NCBI RefSeq assembly: GCF_003046625.1
Contig: NZ_QAAD01000001.1
Span: 186,001 to 250,000, forward strand
Direction of reading: 5' to 3'
DNA from: Mangrovibacterium marinum
GTDB lineage: Bacteria; Bacteroidota; Bacteroidia; Bacteroidales; Prolixibacteraceae
Length of the DNA: 64,000 nt
The translations under genes and the position numbers were made by a program. The notes under the pieces were generated by a model. That model saw only the letters and a list, made by a program, of their open reading frames with translations, was not told the DNA's origin and did no database searches. Position 1 is the first letter of the stretch. Every line of letters begins with the position of its first letter. Below are positions 1 to 8,962 of the stretch, piece after piece.

Positions 1-1
1 T

Positions 2-313
2 CTGGGGGTAGCCTACAAAGCCAACATCAACGACTATCGCGAGTCGCCCGCCCTGAAAATCATGGAAGAAGTGGCGAAAAAAGGAGGTGAGCTTTGCTAT
101 CACGATCCCCTGATCCCGACAATCAGCATCTGCGGAGACACAAAAACAAGCGCGGTTCAACTCACTGAAAATCTATTAAAAACAGCCGATTGTGTGGTCA
201 TCACAACGAATCACGATGCATTCGATCCCAATTTTATTTTGAATAACTCCCAGTTGATTGTAGATTTGAGGAACGCAATTGACGAACAGTCAGATAAAGT
301 ATACAAACTTTAA
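2..313 (+). CDS. UDP-N-acetyl-hexosamine 6-dehydrogenase, C-terminal part (5' truncated by window)
   Basis: The frame is open from base 2 and ends at TAA 311-313, so about 103 C-terminal residues are visible. The sequence LGVAYKANINDYRESPA followed by YHDPLIP is the hallmark of the C-terminal UDP-binding domain of the UDP-glucose/GDP-mannose dehydrogenase family, WbpA/WecC branch, which oxidises UDP-GlcNAc (or UDP-ManNAc) to the uronic acid with NAD+. The ATG at 62 is internal and not the start. The next gene begins 1 nt after the stop and is a WlbA/WbpB homologue. That pairing points to UDP-GlcNAcA as the product and to a role in O-antigen or capsule sugar synthesis. The exact substrate cannot be fixed from the fragment. 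Confidence 0.85.
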   Translation: MGVAYKANINDYRESPALKIMEEVAKKGGELCYHDPLIPTISICGDTKTSAVQLTENLLKTADCVVITTNHDAFDPNFILNNSQLIVDLRNAIDEQSDKVYKL

Positions 314-314
314 A

Positions 315-1244
315 ATGAAGAACTTTGCCCTCATCGGCGCGGCCGGATTTGTCGCAGAACGACACCTCAGAGCAATCAAAGACACCGAAAACCGCCTGCT
401 TGTTGCAACCGATCCTTTCGATGTGGTTGGCCGCCTGGATAACTACTTCCCGGATTCGGAGTTTTTTACCGATTTCCAACAGTTCGAGCACTACATCAGC
501 AGCCGCCCGATTGATTTCACCAGCATCTGCACCCCAAACTACCTGCATGCCATGCACATACAAACGGCACTACATGCCGATACCGATGTTATTTGTGAAA
601 AACCGATGGTGCTGAACCCCGGCGAACTGGAGGCTATTGACAAAGCGCAGGAACAAAGCGGCAAAAAGGTTTTCAACATCCTTCAACTTCGGCTGCACCC
701 TGCAATTATTGCTCTGAAAGAAAAAATTGCCCATGCACCAAAGGATCGTCTGTTCGACATTGAGCTCACCTACATTACCTCGCGCGGAAAGTGGTATTTT
801 GAAAGCTGGAAAGGCGACGATCTGAAATCGGGAGGCGTAGTCTGCAATATTGGCATCCATTTTTTTGATATGCTGATCTGGATTTTTGGCGATGTACAAA
901 AAAGCGACGTACAGCTAAACCAGGTTGACAAAGCCTCGGGGATTCTTGAACTCAAAAATGCCCGGGTGCGGTGGTTTTTAAGTCTCGATGAAAATGATAT
1001 CCCTCAAAAAATCCGGCAAAAAGGACAACGCACCTACCGATCGCTTCAGCTGAACGGTGAGAATTTTGAATTTAGTGACGGATTTACCGATCTGCACACG
1101 CTAAGCTATCAGCAAATTCTGGCAGGCAAGGGATTCGGTCCCCATGAGGCCAGACCATCCATCCTGCTCACGCACGAAATAACCAACACTCCGGCCTTCC
1201 GGTTTTCCGAAGACCACCACCCTTTTTTGGAAAAAGCACATTAA
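315..1244 (+). CDS. wlbA: UDP-N-acetyl-2-amino-2-deoxyglucuronate 3-dehydrogenase (WlbA/WbpB, Gfo/Idh/MocA family)
   Basis: This 309-residue oxidoreductase starts at ATG 315, one base after the stop of the preceding dehydrogenase. The frame is open upstream to 279, but that part overlaps the previous gene. The N-terminus MKNFALIGAAGF carries the NAD(P) Rossmann glycine motif. Further on come SICTPNYLH, CEKPMV (the family EKP motif), NILQLRLHPA, LTYITSRGKWY and the C-terminal FSDGFTDLHTLSYQQILAG. These blocks match what I recall of Bordetella WlbA and Pseudomonas WbpB nearly word for word. The enzyme makes the 3-keto sugar nucleotide on the way to UDP-GlcNAc3NAcA/ManNAc3NAcA. The aminotransferase and acetyltransferase that should follow are not in the window. 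Confidence 0.88.
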   Translation: MKNFALIGAAGFVAERHLRAIKDTENRLLVATDPFDVVGRLDNYFPDSEFFTDFQQFEHYISSRPIDFTSICTPNYLHAMHIQTALHADTDVICEKPMVLNPGELEAIDKAQEQSGKKVFNILQLRLHPAIIALKEKIAHAPKDRLFDIELTYITSRGKWYFESWKGDDLKSGGVVCNIGIHFFDMLIWIFGDVQKSDVQLNQVDKASGILELKNARVRWFLSLDENDIPQKIRQKGQRTYRSLQLNGENFEFSDGFTDLHTLSYQQILAGKGFGPHEARPSILLTHEITNTPAFRFSEDHHPFLEKAH

Positions 1245-1350
1245 AAAACAAGCGATAATCCCGGGATTTGCGAATTGCTGCAAACATTCAATTTGATACA
1301 AACAGCAACTTTTACTGGAACCCGAGTGCTCCAACTCCATGAAATCAGAA

Positions 1351-1378
1351 AAGCCGCCACGGGGGGACGTGACGGCTT
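1351..1378 (-). terminator. Possible intrinsic terminator for the small secreted protein gene
   Basis: Arms at 1351-1361 and 1368-1378 form an 11-bp hairpin with a G-U wobble when read on the minus strand. The tract after it on that strand is only moderately T-rich (TTTTCTGATTTC). It lies just past the minus-strand gene ending at 1408 and between two convergent genes. Confidence 0.4.
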
Positions 1379-1407
1379 CCAAAAATGCTGTTTAAAAATT
1401 AAAATTA

Positions 1408-1881
1408 TTAGTTTAGTATTGTTTTGTACTGCTCATTCACCAAGTCGGGTAAAAAGCTGGCAATCATCTCCAAAGCTCTTTCCCGCTCAATTGGTGAGCC
1501 ACTGATAATTTTCTGACTATTAAAACTGTTCAAATTGATCACTTTGTAATTTAAGTCGGCAGGCACACGCTGCTCACTACCGCTTAATTCACGCACGCCA
1601 AATCCTTTCGACCCGTTTACATACTTCACCTCAAAGTAGTTGGTCCGAACAATGTACTCGTCGCCCTTTTTCGTTTGCTTTAAGAATACCTTTACCGGCC
1701 GACTTGAATCGCCGTAAACAATATCCCAGCACTGAACCGCATTGACACCGGACGAGCTAAGGTCTACCGTCGAGATTTTATAGTTGTCGTTGAAAGCCTC
1801 ATTCGAAGAAGCATATAAATTTGTTGCAAACCCGATTATTGCAACCACGATCAAGCTTAAAAAAATACGATTTGTTTTCAT
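1408..1881 (-). CDS. Small secreted protein of unknown function
   Basis: I do not recognise this 157-residue protein. The chosen start is ATG 1881-1879, giving a clear Sec signal peptide (MKTNRIFLSLIVVAIIGFATNLYAS, cut near residue 24). The frame extends upstream to 1986, but a perfect TACTTTTG -7 element lies at 1924-1917, so upstream starts would be untranscribed. The mature part is about 130 residues. It has one Cys in the QCWDIVYGD segment and a basic lysine-rich strand (KVFLKQTKKGDEY), and it looks like a small beta-rich periplasmic protein. It stands alone, convergent with wlbA. Confidence 0.6.
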   Translation of the reverse strand: MKTNRIFLSLIVVAIIGFATNLYASSNEAFNDNYKISTVDLSSSGVNAVQCWDIVYGDSSRPVKVFLKQTKKGDEYIVRTNYFEVKYVNGSKGFGVRELSGSEQRVPADLNYKVINLNSFNSQKIISGSPIERERALEMIASFLPDLVNEQYKTILN

Positions 1882-1916
1882 GTCATCTTGTTTTAATTGG
1901 TTTCTGATAACACTAG

Positions 1917-1924
1917 CAAAAGTA
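1917..1924 (-). promoter_or_regulatory. Bacteroidota -7 element for the small secreted protein
   Basis: TACTTTTG on the minus strand fits the TAnnTTTG consensus exactly. It puts the transcript start near 1910, about 30 nt before the ATG at 1881. I see no clear -33 element. Confidence 0.6.
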
Positions 1925-2262
1925 CATCGCCGCCAACAGCTGAAAGATGACAAAACGCAGGTTTTATTTTTGTTAAAAACAAACAACTTTCAAATTGAAA
2001 GCAAAAACCCGATTATAGGTTTATTTTTTGTGATAATATCAAGAAAACACCAATTAAAACCGATCAAAACATAGAAGAAAATTACAAAAAATAATCTTTA
2101 TGCTCTTCAACATAATAGACCACAACACACTAACTGCATGGCAATTACATAACAACATCAATCTAAACCCAAATGAATAGCAGTCAATATTCCCAATAGA
2201 TACCCAGCAACAAAAAAGAGACATAAGACCACTTTCAATTCGTAAGCATACCGACCTTCCCA
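1925..2262. other. AT-rich intergenic stretch
   Basis: This lies between the upstream side of the small secreted protein and the glyS terminator. It is AT-rich, has only short overlapping frames without codon-like character, and shows no tRNA fold, repeat or strong hairpin that I can see. Confidence 0.5.
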
Positions 2263-2293
2263 GACAGAAAAAAGGCTCCACAAGGGAGCCTTT
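2263..2293 (-). terminator. Intrinsic terminator of glyS
   Basis: On the minus strand, AAAGGCTCC-cttgt-GGAGCCTTT is a 9-bp perfect stem followed by a T-run (complement of the A-tract at about 2268-2273). It lies 24 nt beyond the glyS stop. Confidence 0.85.
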
Positions 2294-2316
2294 CCAAATA
2301 TTATTGTTCGTTTTAA

Positions 2317-3867
2317 CTACTTAAGCTTTGCAAAAAGCTTTTTAAAGCTCACTTGATCTGCAATCATGTTTTTCAATTCGGCAATTGCCACACGTTCTTG
2401 TTCCATCGTGTCGCGGAAACGGATCGTCACCGTCTGGTCTTCCAGCGTTTGGTGATCAACCGTTACACAAAACGGCGTTCCGATAGCATCCTGACGACGA
2501 TAGCGCTTACCAATACTGTCTTTCTCATCGTACTGGCAATTGAAATCGAATTTCAGATCGTCGATGATTTCACGTGCTTTCTCGGGCAGGCCATCTTTTT
2601 TCACCAAAGGCATAACCGCCAATTTCACCGGAGCCAACACCGGAGGTAACTTCATCACCACGCGGGTATCCTTCTTGCCGTTGCTTTCCACCTCTTCTTC
2701 GCAGTACGAAGCAGCGACAACCTGGAGGAACATCCGGTCAACGCCAATCGAGGTTTCCACTACGTAAGGCACATACGATTCGCCCAACTCAGGATCGAAA
2801 TACTGAATTTTCTTTCCCGAATATTTTTGATGTTGCGACAAGTCGAAATCGGTACGCGAGTGGATCCCCTCAACCTCTTTAAAGCCGAAGGGGAATTTAT
2901 ATTCCACATCGACGGCGGCATTGGCGTAGTGCGCCAGTTTTTCGTGTACGTGGAAGCGATAGTTCTCATCGCCAAAGCCAAGAGCACGGTGCCAGTTAAT
3001 GCGGGTTTCTTTCCATTTGTCAAACCAGTCGAGCTCGGTTCCGGGCTTCACAAAAAACTGCATTTCCATCTGTTCAAATTCGCGCATCCGGAAAATAAAC
3101 TGACGGGCAACAATCTCGTTGCGGAAAGCCTTTCCAATTTGGGCAATCCCAAAGGGAAGTTTCATACGGCCGGTTTTCTGCACATTCAGGTAGTTCACAA
3201 AAATCCCCTGAGCCGTTTCGGGGCGCAAATAAATTTTCAATGCACCGTCGGCAGTCGATCCCATATCAGTTGAGAACATCAGGTTAAACTGGCGTACATC
3301 TGTCCAGTTGCGGCTACCACTAATGGGGCACACAATACCTTCATCCTCGATAATCTGCTTCAATTCAGCCAAATCCGACGCATTCAGAGCATCGGAAAAG
3401 CGCGCATGCAGGGCATTCCATTTTTCCTGGTTGGCCAGCACCCGTGGGTTTGTTTCGCGAAACTGCTTTTCGTCGAAAGCATCACCAAAACGCTTCTGAG
3501 CCTTGGCAACTTCCTTATCCATTTTTTCTTCGTACTTAGCCAGTTGTTCTTCAATCAACACATCAGCACGATAGCGTTTTTTCGAATCCTTATTATCAAT
3601 CAACGGATCGTTGAAGGCGTCAACATGGCCCGATGCTTTCCAAATGGTTGGGTGCATAAAAATAGCCGAATCAATACCGACCACATTTTCGTGCAACAGC
3701 ACCATGCTGTCCCACCAATATTTTTTAATGTTGTTTTTCAGTTCTACACCATTCTGGCCGTAGTCGTAAACCGCTCCCAATCCGTCGTAAATTTCACTCG
3801 ACTGAAACACATAGCCGTACTCCTTGCAATGGGCAACCAGCTTTTTAAAAATATCTTCCTGAGCCAT
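2317..3867 (-). CDS. glyS: Glycyl-tRNA synthetase, single-chain class II
   Basis: This 516-residue enzyme charges tRNA-Gly in the cytoplasm. It is the dimeric single-chain type (often called glyQS) rather than the alpha2-beta2 type. Class II signatures are visible: LRPETAQGIFVNY, the motif 2 loop with AFRNEI and FRMREFEQMEMQFF, and motif 3 in VETSIGVDRMFLQ. The C-terminal third (PPVLAPVKLAVMPL through TVDHQTLEDQTVTIRFRD) is the anticodon-binding domain. Length is normal for the family. The start MAQEDIFKKLVAHCKEYGY fits homologues. A small DUF4834-type membrane protein gene lies 68 nt upstream on the same strand and may be co-transcribed. Confidence 0.97.
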   Translation of the reverse strand: MAQEDIFKKLVAHCKEYGYVFQSSEIYDGLGAVYDYGQNGVELKNNIKKYWWDSMVLLHENVVGIDSAIFMHPTIWKASGHVDAFNDPLIDNKDSKKRYRADVLIEEQLAKYEEKMDKEVAKAQKRFGDAFDEKQFRETNPRVLANQEKWNALHARFSDALNASDLAELKQIIEDEGIVCPISGSRNWTDVRQFNLMFSTDMGSTADGALKIYLRPETAQGIFVNYLNVQKTGRMKLPFGIAQIGKAFRNEIVARQFIFRMREFEQMEMQFFVKPGTELDWFDKWKETRINWHRALGFGDENYRFHVHEKLAHYANAAVDVEYKFPFGFKEVEGIHSRTDFDLSQHQKYSGKKIQYFDPELGESYVPYVVETSIGVDRMFLQVVAASYCEEEVESNGKKDTRVVMKLPPVLAPVKLAVMPLVKKDGLPEKAREIIDDLKFDFNCQYDEKDSIGKRYRRQDAIGTPFCVTVDHQTLEDQTVTIRFRDTMEQERVAIAELKNMIADQVSFKKLFAKLK

Positions 3868-3935
3868 ATTAATCTATTGCGTTAATTGCTGTTGAATATT
3901 AATTTTTGGTTTATTATCTGTCTATCTACTTTCAA

Positions 3936-4199
3936 CTAGTCGACCTCTTCAAAATCGACATATTCGCCCTCATCTTTTGCGTAATGTGGCTTTTGAGCTT
4001 TCAGGTTTTCCACCCGCACATCTCCTTCTACTCGCTGCTCTTTTTGTCGGTTTTGTTGCTGCTGTTTTCGGTTCACTTGCTGAAAACCGAACACCGGAGC
4101 CAGCAATTTCACGATAAACCGAAAGAGGTAATAAAATATAACAACTAAAAAGAGCGTTCTAAAAAATCCCATCAAAAATAAAATCACGCTTAATGTCAT
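3936..4199 (-). CDS. DUF4834-like small membrane protein
   Basis: The protein has 87 residues. One hydrophobic segment (residues 2-33, ILFLMGFFRTLFLVVIFYYLF then FIVKLLAPV) is followed by a Gln/Arg/Lys-rich linker (about 43-62) and an acidic C-terminus ending DEGEYVDFEEVD. This layout, one N-terminal membrane span and a charged cytoplasmic tail ending in a YVDFEEV-type motif, is what I know of the DUF4834 family in Bacteroidota. Its function is unknown. It lies 68 nt upstream of glyS on the same strand, with a near-consensus -7 element just upstream. Confidence 0.7.
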   Translation of the reverse strand: MTLSVILFLMGFFRTLFLVVIFYYLFRFIVKLLAPVFGFQQVNRKQQQQNRQKEQRVEGDVRVENLKAQKPHYAKDEGEYVDFEEVD

Positions 4200-4221
4200 A
4201 ACTCTTGAAAATCAGCGGCTG

Positions 4222-4229
4222 TAAAAGTA
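4222..4229 (-). promoter_or_regulatory. Probable -7 element for the DUF4834-glyS unit
   Basis: TACTTTTA on the minus strand has one mismatch to TAnnTTTG. It lies 22 nt upstream of the ATG at 4199. Confidence 0.4.
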
Positions 4230-4354
4230 ATAATTAATTGCGAAATGGAAATTCTCCCCTATTATTATCTGTCAGGCTTAACGATGTAGCCATATTGCAA
4301 GCCGGCTGCCCCGAAAGTTAAAAACGAAACAGGCCCGGTTCTTTTCAATTTTCA

Positions 4355-4362
4355 TACTTTTG
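4355..4362 (+). promoter_or_regulatory. -7 element of pyrH
   Basis: TACTTTTG is an exact match to TAnnTTTG and lies 16 nt before the pyrH ATG, so the leader would be only about 10 nt. Confidence 0.6.
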
Positions 4363-4378
4363 CAAAAAAAATACGATC

Positions 4379-5089
4379 ATGGTAACATACAAACGCATAC
4401 TGCTCAAACTAAGCGGCGAGTCGCTGATGGGGCAACAAGAATACGGAATCGATCAAGCGATGCTGAAGGACTACGCCGAGCAGATCAAAGAAATTAATGA
4501 ACAGGGGGTGCAAGTCGGCATTGTGATTGGCGGCGGAAACATTTTCCGGGGACTAAGCGGCGCGGCCAATGGCTTCGACCGGGTGAAAGGCGACCAGATG
4601 GGCATGCTGGCAACAGTGATCAACTCGCTGGCCTTAAATTCGGCCTTAACAGCCGTGGGCGTCAAATCGCGGGTACTAACGGCAATACGGATGGAGCCTG
4701 TTGGCGAGTTTTACTCGAAGGACAAAGCCATTGAAAGCCTGGAACGGGGCGAAGTAGCCATCTTTTCGGCGGGCACCGGCAACCCTTATTTTACGACCGA
4801 CACCGGCTCGTCGCTGCGCGGCATCGAAATTGAAGCCGATGTCATGTTGAAAGGAACACGCGTTGACGGCATTTACACGGCTGATCCCGAAAAAGATCCC
4901 ACCGCCCAAAAGTTCGATAACATTTCGTTCGACGAGATTTACAATCGTGGATTGAAGGTGATGGATCTTACGGCAACAACCATGTGTAAGGAAAACAACC
5001 TGCCCATCATTGTTTTCAACATGGACCAAAAAGGAAATTTGAAAAAAGTTGTAACCGGCGAAAACATTGGCACTCTGGTGCACCTATAA
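4379..5089 (+). CDS. pyrH: UMP kinase (uridylate kinase)
   Basis: This 236-residue amino-acid-kinase-fold enzyme phosphorylates UMP to UDP in pyrimidine nucleotide synthesis. It carries LKLSGESLMG at the N-terminus (phosphate-binding lysine), the GGGNIFRG loop, DQMGMLATVINSLAL (UMP-site helix) and TADPEKDP in the nucleotide-binding part. Length and motifs are typical of the hexameric bacterial enzyme. It is followed by frr, the usual bacterial neighbour, although an independent -7 element lies in the 110-nt gap, so frr can be transcribed separately. Confidence 0.97.
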   Translation: MVTYKRILLKLSGESLMGQQEYGIDQAMLKDYAEQIKEINEQGVQVGIVIGGGNIFRGLSGAANGFDRVKGDQMGMLATVINSLALNSALTAVGVKSRVLTAIRMEPVGEFYSKDKAIESLERGEVAIFSAGTGNPYFTTDTGSSLRGIEIEADVMLKGTRVDGIYTADPEKDPTAQKFDNISFDEIYNRGLKVMDLTATTMCKENNLPIIVFNMDQKGNLKKVVTGENIGTLVHL

Positions 5090-5151
5090 GATTGCGCCTT
5101 CAATTTTTTATGACTTTTTTTTCGCGAATTTCAATATTCTTTAATTTTTTC

Positions 5152-5159
5152 TATATTTG
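5152..5159 (+). promoter_or_regulatory. -7 element of frr
   Basis: TATATTTG matches TAnnTTTG exactly and lies 41 nt before the frr ATG, inside the AT-rich pyrH-frr gap. Confidence 0.55.
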
Positions 5160-5199
5160 CTGTCAGCACAGAAAAACATGAACTGACCATATAAATTTT

Positions 5200-5763
5200 A
5201 TGGAAGAGGAAGTAGAACTGATATTAGATTTATGTAAGGAAAGGATGGCAGCCGCCATCGAACATTTGGAGAAGGAATTAGTTCATATTCGTGCAGGAAA
5301 GGCTTCGCCCCGAATGCTTGACGGAGTAACCGTTGACTACTACGGAAGTATGACACCTTTGGCGCAGGTTTCGAACATCAACACACCCGATGCACGAACA
5401 ATTGCCGTTCAACCCTGGGAAAAACAATTGATTCCCGAAATTGAAAAAGCAATTATTAATGCCAATTTAGGTTTCAACCCGGAGAACAACGGCGAGCTTA
5501 TTCGAATTAATGTTCCACCATTAACCGAAGAACGCCGTAAGTCACTATCGAAGCAAGCTAACACAGAAGGCGAAAATGCAAAAGTTGCGATTCGTTCGGC
5601 CCGCAAGGAAGCGAACGATGCCTTAAAAAAGCTTTTAAAAACAGGCTTATCAGAGGACTTGGAAAAAGATGCTGAAACAACCGTTCAGAACATGACCAAC
5701 GACTTTGCCAAGAGTGTTGAAAGCTTGCTGGAGAAAAAGACACAAGAGATTTTTACAATATAA
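5200..5763 (+). CDS. frr: Ribosome recycling factor
   Basis: This 187-residue factor releases the ribosome from mRNA after termination, together with EF-G. The sequence shows the family blocks HIRAGKASPRMLDGVTVDYYG, PLAQVSNINTPDARTIAVQPW, NPENNGELIRINVPPLTEERR and the coiled C-terminal helix bundle. The length is the usual 185-187. The start at ATG 5200 (MEEEVELILDLCKERM) fits homologues. A strong terminator follows. Confidence 0.97.
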   Translation: MEEEVELILDLCKERMAAAIEHLEKELVHIRAGKASPRMLDGVTVDYYGSMTPLAQVSNINTPDARTIAVQPWEKQLIPEIEKAIINANLGFNPENNGELIRINVPPLTEERRKSLSKQANTEGENAKVAIRSARKEANDALKKLLKTGLSEDLEKDAETTVQNMTNDFAKSVESLLEKKTQEIFTI

Positions 5764-5816
5764 TTGTTTCTAGTTTTCTGTTTTCTGAACATTGTTTAAT
5801 TGTTTTCATGGCTTTG

Positions 5817-5847
5817 AGGCAGCTTATTTAAGCTGCCTTTTTTTTTG
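5817..5847 (+). terminator. Intrinsic terminator after frr
   Basis: AGGCAGCT (5817-5824) pairs with AGCTGCCT (5831-5838) and is followed by a run of T to about 5846. Confidence 0.9.
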
Positions 5848-6048
5848 TCGGAAAGTCTACCACGCAAAGCCACCAAGGCGCAATTGTCAATAACTGGTTT
5901 TAATTAGATGTGGGATGACAACCCGACAACTGTTGAAAACAACGACAACAGAACATCCAAAAACCACGGCTCGTCCTTTGGGCTTTCATTTTGAATTTTC
6001 ATTGACTAAATTTATCGTCCGAACAAAAGAACTATAACAGAAACTCCA

Positions 6049-6822
6049 ATGATAGGAATGACAGATTACCATATACACAGTATCCTTTCGGACGGCAAGA
6101 ACACGCATGAAGAAATGATTCAGGCAGCCATTGACAAAGGGCTCGACGAAATTGGCTTTAGCGATCATATCTGTCTGAACCCGGTTGACTGGTCAATCGC
6201 CCGGGTTGACTTGCCGGTGATGGTTGAACAAGTGCAGCTGCTGCGCGATAAATACCGCGACCAGATTACCATCAAACTGGGAGCCGAGGTTGACTATCTG
6301 GAAGGCCGGGAGACGGAAATTGCTCAATTACTAAGTTCATTGCCGCTGGACTACGTCATCGGCTCGGTTCATTTTATTGACGACTGGAATTTCGACACCG
6401 ACAAATCTCTTTACGGCAAGTGGTCGAACAACCATCTTTACCAGCGCTATTTCGGGCTCATTCAGAAAGCAGCTCAATCGGGCCTGTTCGACATTATCGG
6501 ACATCTGGATATTATCAAAAAATTTCGCATCTATCCGGAAACGGATCAATCGGCACTGATTGACGAAACCCTGCGGATTATTAAGAATCACGATCTGGTG
6601 GTCGAACTTAACACCGGAGGTTACGACCGCCCCTGCGCCGAGTTCACCCCCTCACCCACCATTATTGAACGCTGTTTTCACCATCAAATTCCCGTCACCT
6701 TAACATCGGACGCCCACCGGACGAGCCATGTAGCACGACATTTCGACTCAGCCGCAGAACTTCTCCGAACCGTCGGATATCAGGATTTAGTTCGATTCAC
6801 CAACAGACAAAGGCATACGTAA
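6049..6822 (+). CDS. PHP-domain phosphatase, histidinol-phosphatase (HisJ/HisK) type
   Basis: This is a 257-residue PHP-fold metal hydrolase. The metal-binding motifs are [10 protein letters not shown] near residue 8, GFSDH near residue 37, [33 protein letters not shown] and the C-terminal LTSDAHR. This set is that of the histidinol-phosphatase HisJ family, whose best known reaction is L-histidinol phosphate to histidinol in histidine synthesis. No other his genes are nearby, so the substrate is inferred from family alone. A second ATG at 6058 is also a possible start. Confidence 0.82.
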   Translation: MIGMTDYHIHSILSDGKNTHEEMIQAAIDKGLDEIGFSDHICLNPVDWSIARVDLPVMVEQVQLLRDKYRDQITIKLGAEVDYLEGRETEIAQLLSSLPLDYVIGSVHFIDDWNFDTDKSLYGKWSNNHLYQRYFGLIQKAAQSGLFDIIGHLDIIKKFRIYPETDQSALIDETLRIIKNHDLVVELNTGGYDRPCAEFTPSPTIIERCFHHQIPVTLTSDAHRTSHVARHFDSAAELLRTVGYQDLVRFTNRQRHT

Positions 6823-6913
6823 CGGTTATAAAACAGGAGCGCCCAAACAACAACCAATCCACCCGATTAACGGATCTTCGACATTTAAAAGTGCTCCCAT
6901 TAACGATAAATCG

Positions 6914-6921
6914 TATATTTG
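6914..6921 (+). promoter_or_regulatory. -7 element of dxs
   Basis: TATATTTG is an exact TAnnTTTG match, 23 nt before the dxs ATG. Confidence 0.6.
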
Positions 6922-6943
6922 TGGGCTCTCAAATTTTGGCAAC

Positions 6944-8848
6944 ATGGAAGAAGGTGCAGTGAAACTGCTGGAAAATATTAACACTCCGGAAGACTTACGG
7001 AAACTGAAAATTGATGAATTACCCAACGTCTGTTCGGAACTCAGACAGTTCATCATCGATGAGGTTTCAACAAACCCGGGGCATTTTGGCGCCAGTCTCG
7101 GTGTTGTCGAGCTCACTGTTGCTCTTCACTACGTTTACAAAACACCTTACGATTTGCTGGTTTGGGACGTTGGTCACCAAGCTTACGGGCACAAGATATT
7201 AACCGGCCGCAGGAAACAGTTTCACACCAACCGAAAATATAACGGGCTGAGTGGCTTTCCCAAGCCCTCGGAAAGCGTATACGACACCTTTGGTGTTGGC
7301 CATGCCAGCACCTCCATATCGGCTGCACTGGGCATGGCTGTAGCAGCCGACATCCAGCACGATAAGGAACGCAAGATCGTTGCCGTTATCGGCGATGGCT
7401 CCATGACCGGCGGAATGGCCTTCGAAGGGCTGAACAATGCTGTTGTCAACAACTCCGACGTTCTGATTATACTGAACGACAACAACATGGCTATCGACCC
7501 AAACGTGGGCGGGGTTAGCAACTACCTGCTAAACATCTCCAAGTCGAAGTCGTACAACAAGCTCAAACAAGAAATTTGGGACGGCCTGGGCAAGCTCAAC
7601 GGCTTTGGCCCCAAAGCACGTCGCCTGGTTCAAAAAACCGAAGGAGCCCTGAAATCGGCCTTGCTCAAAGAGTCGAACCTGTTTGAGAGTTTGGGAATCC
7701 GCTACTTTGGTCCTATTGACGGACACGACATCCAATACCTGACCAAGGTGCTTCAGGATCTAAGGCATATTCCCGGCCCCAAGCTACTACATGTACTCAC
7801 CAAAAAGGGCAAAGGCTTTAAGCAGGCCGAGCTCAACCAAACCGAGTTTCATGCTCCGGGGAAATTCAACAAGCTTACCGGCGAGCTACTCGACTGCGAG
7901 TGCGTCATGAATAAACCACCAAAGTTTCAGAACGTCTTCGGCAACAGCCTGGTTGAACTTGCTGAGAAAAACGAAAAAATTGTTGGGGTAACACCGGCAA
8001 TGCCAAGTGGCAGCTCCTTAAACATCATGATGGAAAAGATGCCCCATCGGGCCTTCGACGTAGGCATCGCCGAGCAACATGCTGTAACCTTTTCTGCCGG
8101 CATGGCAATTCGGGGAATGGTTCCGTTTTGCAATATTTACTCAACCTTCATGCAGCGCGCCTACGACCAGATAATTCACGACGTGGCCATCCAGAATCTA
8201 AATGTGGTATTCTGCCTGGATCGTGCCGGACTGGTTGGGGCAGATGGAGCTACGCACCACGGCGTTTACGATATCGCTTACATGCGCCATATCCCGAACA
8301 TGATTGTTTCGGCTCCGATGGATGAGATTGAACTGCGCAACCTGATGTTCACAGCTCAGCAGGAAAACAGGGGTCCGTTTTCGATCCGATACCCCAGAGG
8401 CTGTGGCTGCCAGATTGATTGGAAGCAAGCATTCGAGCCAATTCCAATTGGCAAAGGCCGGACACTGAAGCAGGGCAAAGATTTGGCAATACTGTCCATC
8501 GGAACCACCGGCATTAATGCTTCGCGCGCCATTAAAGCCATTGAAAAAGAAGGCTTCGAGATTGCCCACTACGATATGCGCTTTGTAAAGCCACTGGACG
8601 AAGAGCTACTTCACCGCATTTTTAACCAGTTCGATAAAATTATCACCATCGAAGACGGTACGATACAAGGTGGATTCGGCTCGGCAGTGATCGAATTTAT
8701 GGCCGACCATCAGTACACAGCCAAAGTGGTTCGCCTGGGGGTACCCGACCGGTTTATCGAACATGGCAGCCAGGAAGAACTGATGCGGGAATGTGGCTAC
8801 GACCAAAAAGGCATTCAAAAAGCAAGCCTCGACCTGCTCAAAGGATAA
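6944..8848 (+). CDS. dxs: 1-deoxy-D-xylulose-5-phosphate synthase
   Basis: This 634-residue thiamine-diphosphate enzyme condenses pyruvate and glyceraldehyde 3-phosphate, the first step of the MEP isoprenoid pathway. The visible blocks are [35 protein letters not shown], the ThDP motif GDGSMTGG then NDNNMAI, the transketolase pyrimidine domain ([35 protein letters not shown]) and the C-terminal transketolase domain ([14 protein letters not shown]). Length is typical. The start [21 protein letters not shown] is slightly longer at the N-terminus than some homologues but follows directly after a -7 element. Confidence 0.97.
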   Translation: MEEGAVKLLENINTPEDLRKLKIDELPNVCSELRQFIIDEVSTNPGHFGASLGVVELTVALHYVYKTPYDLLVWDVGHQAYGHKILTGRRKQFHTNRKYNGLSGFPKPSESVYDTFGVGHASTSISAALGMAVAADIQHDKERKIVAVIGDGSMTGGMAFEGLNNAVVNNSDVLIILNDNNMAIDPNVGGVSNYLLNISKSKSYNKLKQEIWDGLGKLNGFGPKARRLVQKTEGALKSALLKESNLFESLGIRYFGPIDGHDIQYLTKVLQDLRHIPGPKLLHVLTKKGKGFKQAELNQTEFHAPGKFNKLTGELLDCECVMNKPPKFQNVFGNSLVELAEKNEKIVGVTPAMPSGSSLNIMMEKMPHRAFDVGIAEQHAVTFSAGMAIRGMVPFCNIYSTFMQRAYDQIIHDVAIQNLNVVFCLDRAGLVGADGATHHGVYDIAYMRHIPNMIVSAPMDEIELRNLMFTAQQENRGPFSIRYPRGCGCQIDWKQAFEPIPIGKGRTLKQGKDLAILSIGTTGINASRAIKAIEKEGFEIAHYDMRFVKPLDEELLHRIFNQFDKIITIEDGTIQGGFGSAVIEFMADHQYTAKVVRLGVPDRFIEHGSQEELMRECGYDQKGIQKASLDLLKG

Positions 8849-8962
8849 TTGCGGGCTGCCGATACTTTTTCCACTGCTCTTTCGTTGATAAAATCGTAAC
8901 TTCCCTGACAGCGGAAAACAAATTTGTCATTGAGGCTATCAGGATAAACAAAACAACAAACC

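Noticed and set aside
62-313. ATG at 62 as the start of a separate small gene
   Set aside because: The reading frame is open to base 2 and the upstream residues match the conserved dehydrogenase motif, so this is the tail of a truncated gene.
1275-1505. 76-codon plus-strand frame between wlbA and the small secreted protein
   Set aside because: It overlaps the minus-strand gene and its terminator region and has no conserved features.
3406-3885. 159-codon frame opposite glyS
   Set aside because: It lies wholly antisense to a certain conserved gene and has no protein-like features of its own.
8945-8962. An ATG start upstream of the sensor kinase
   Set aside because: An in-frame stop at 8945 blocks it, and only TTG 8963 keeps the first membrane helix.
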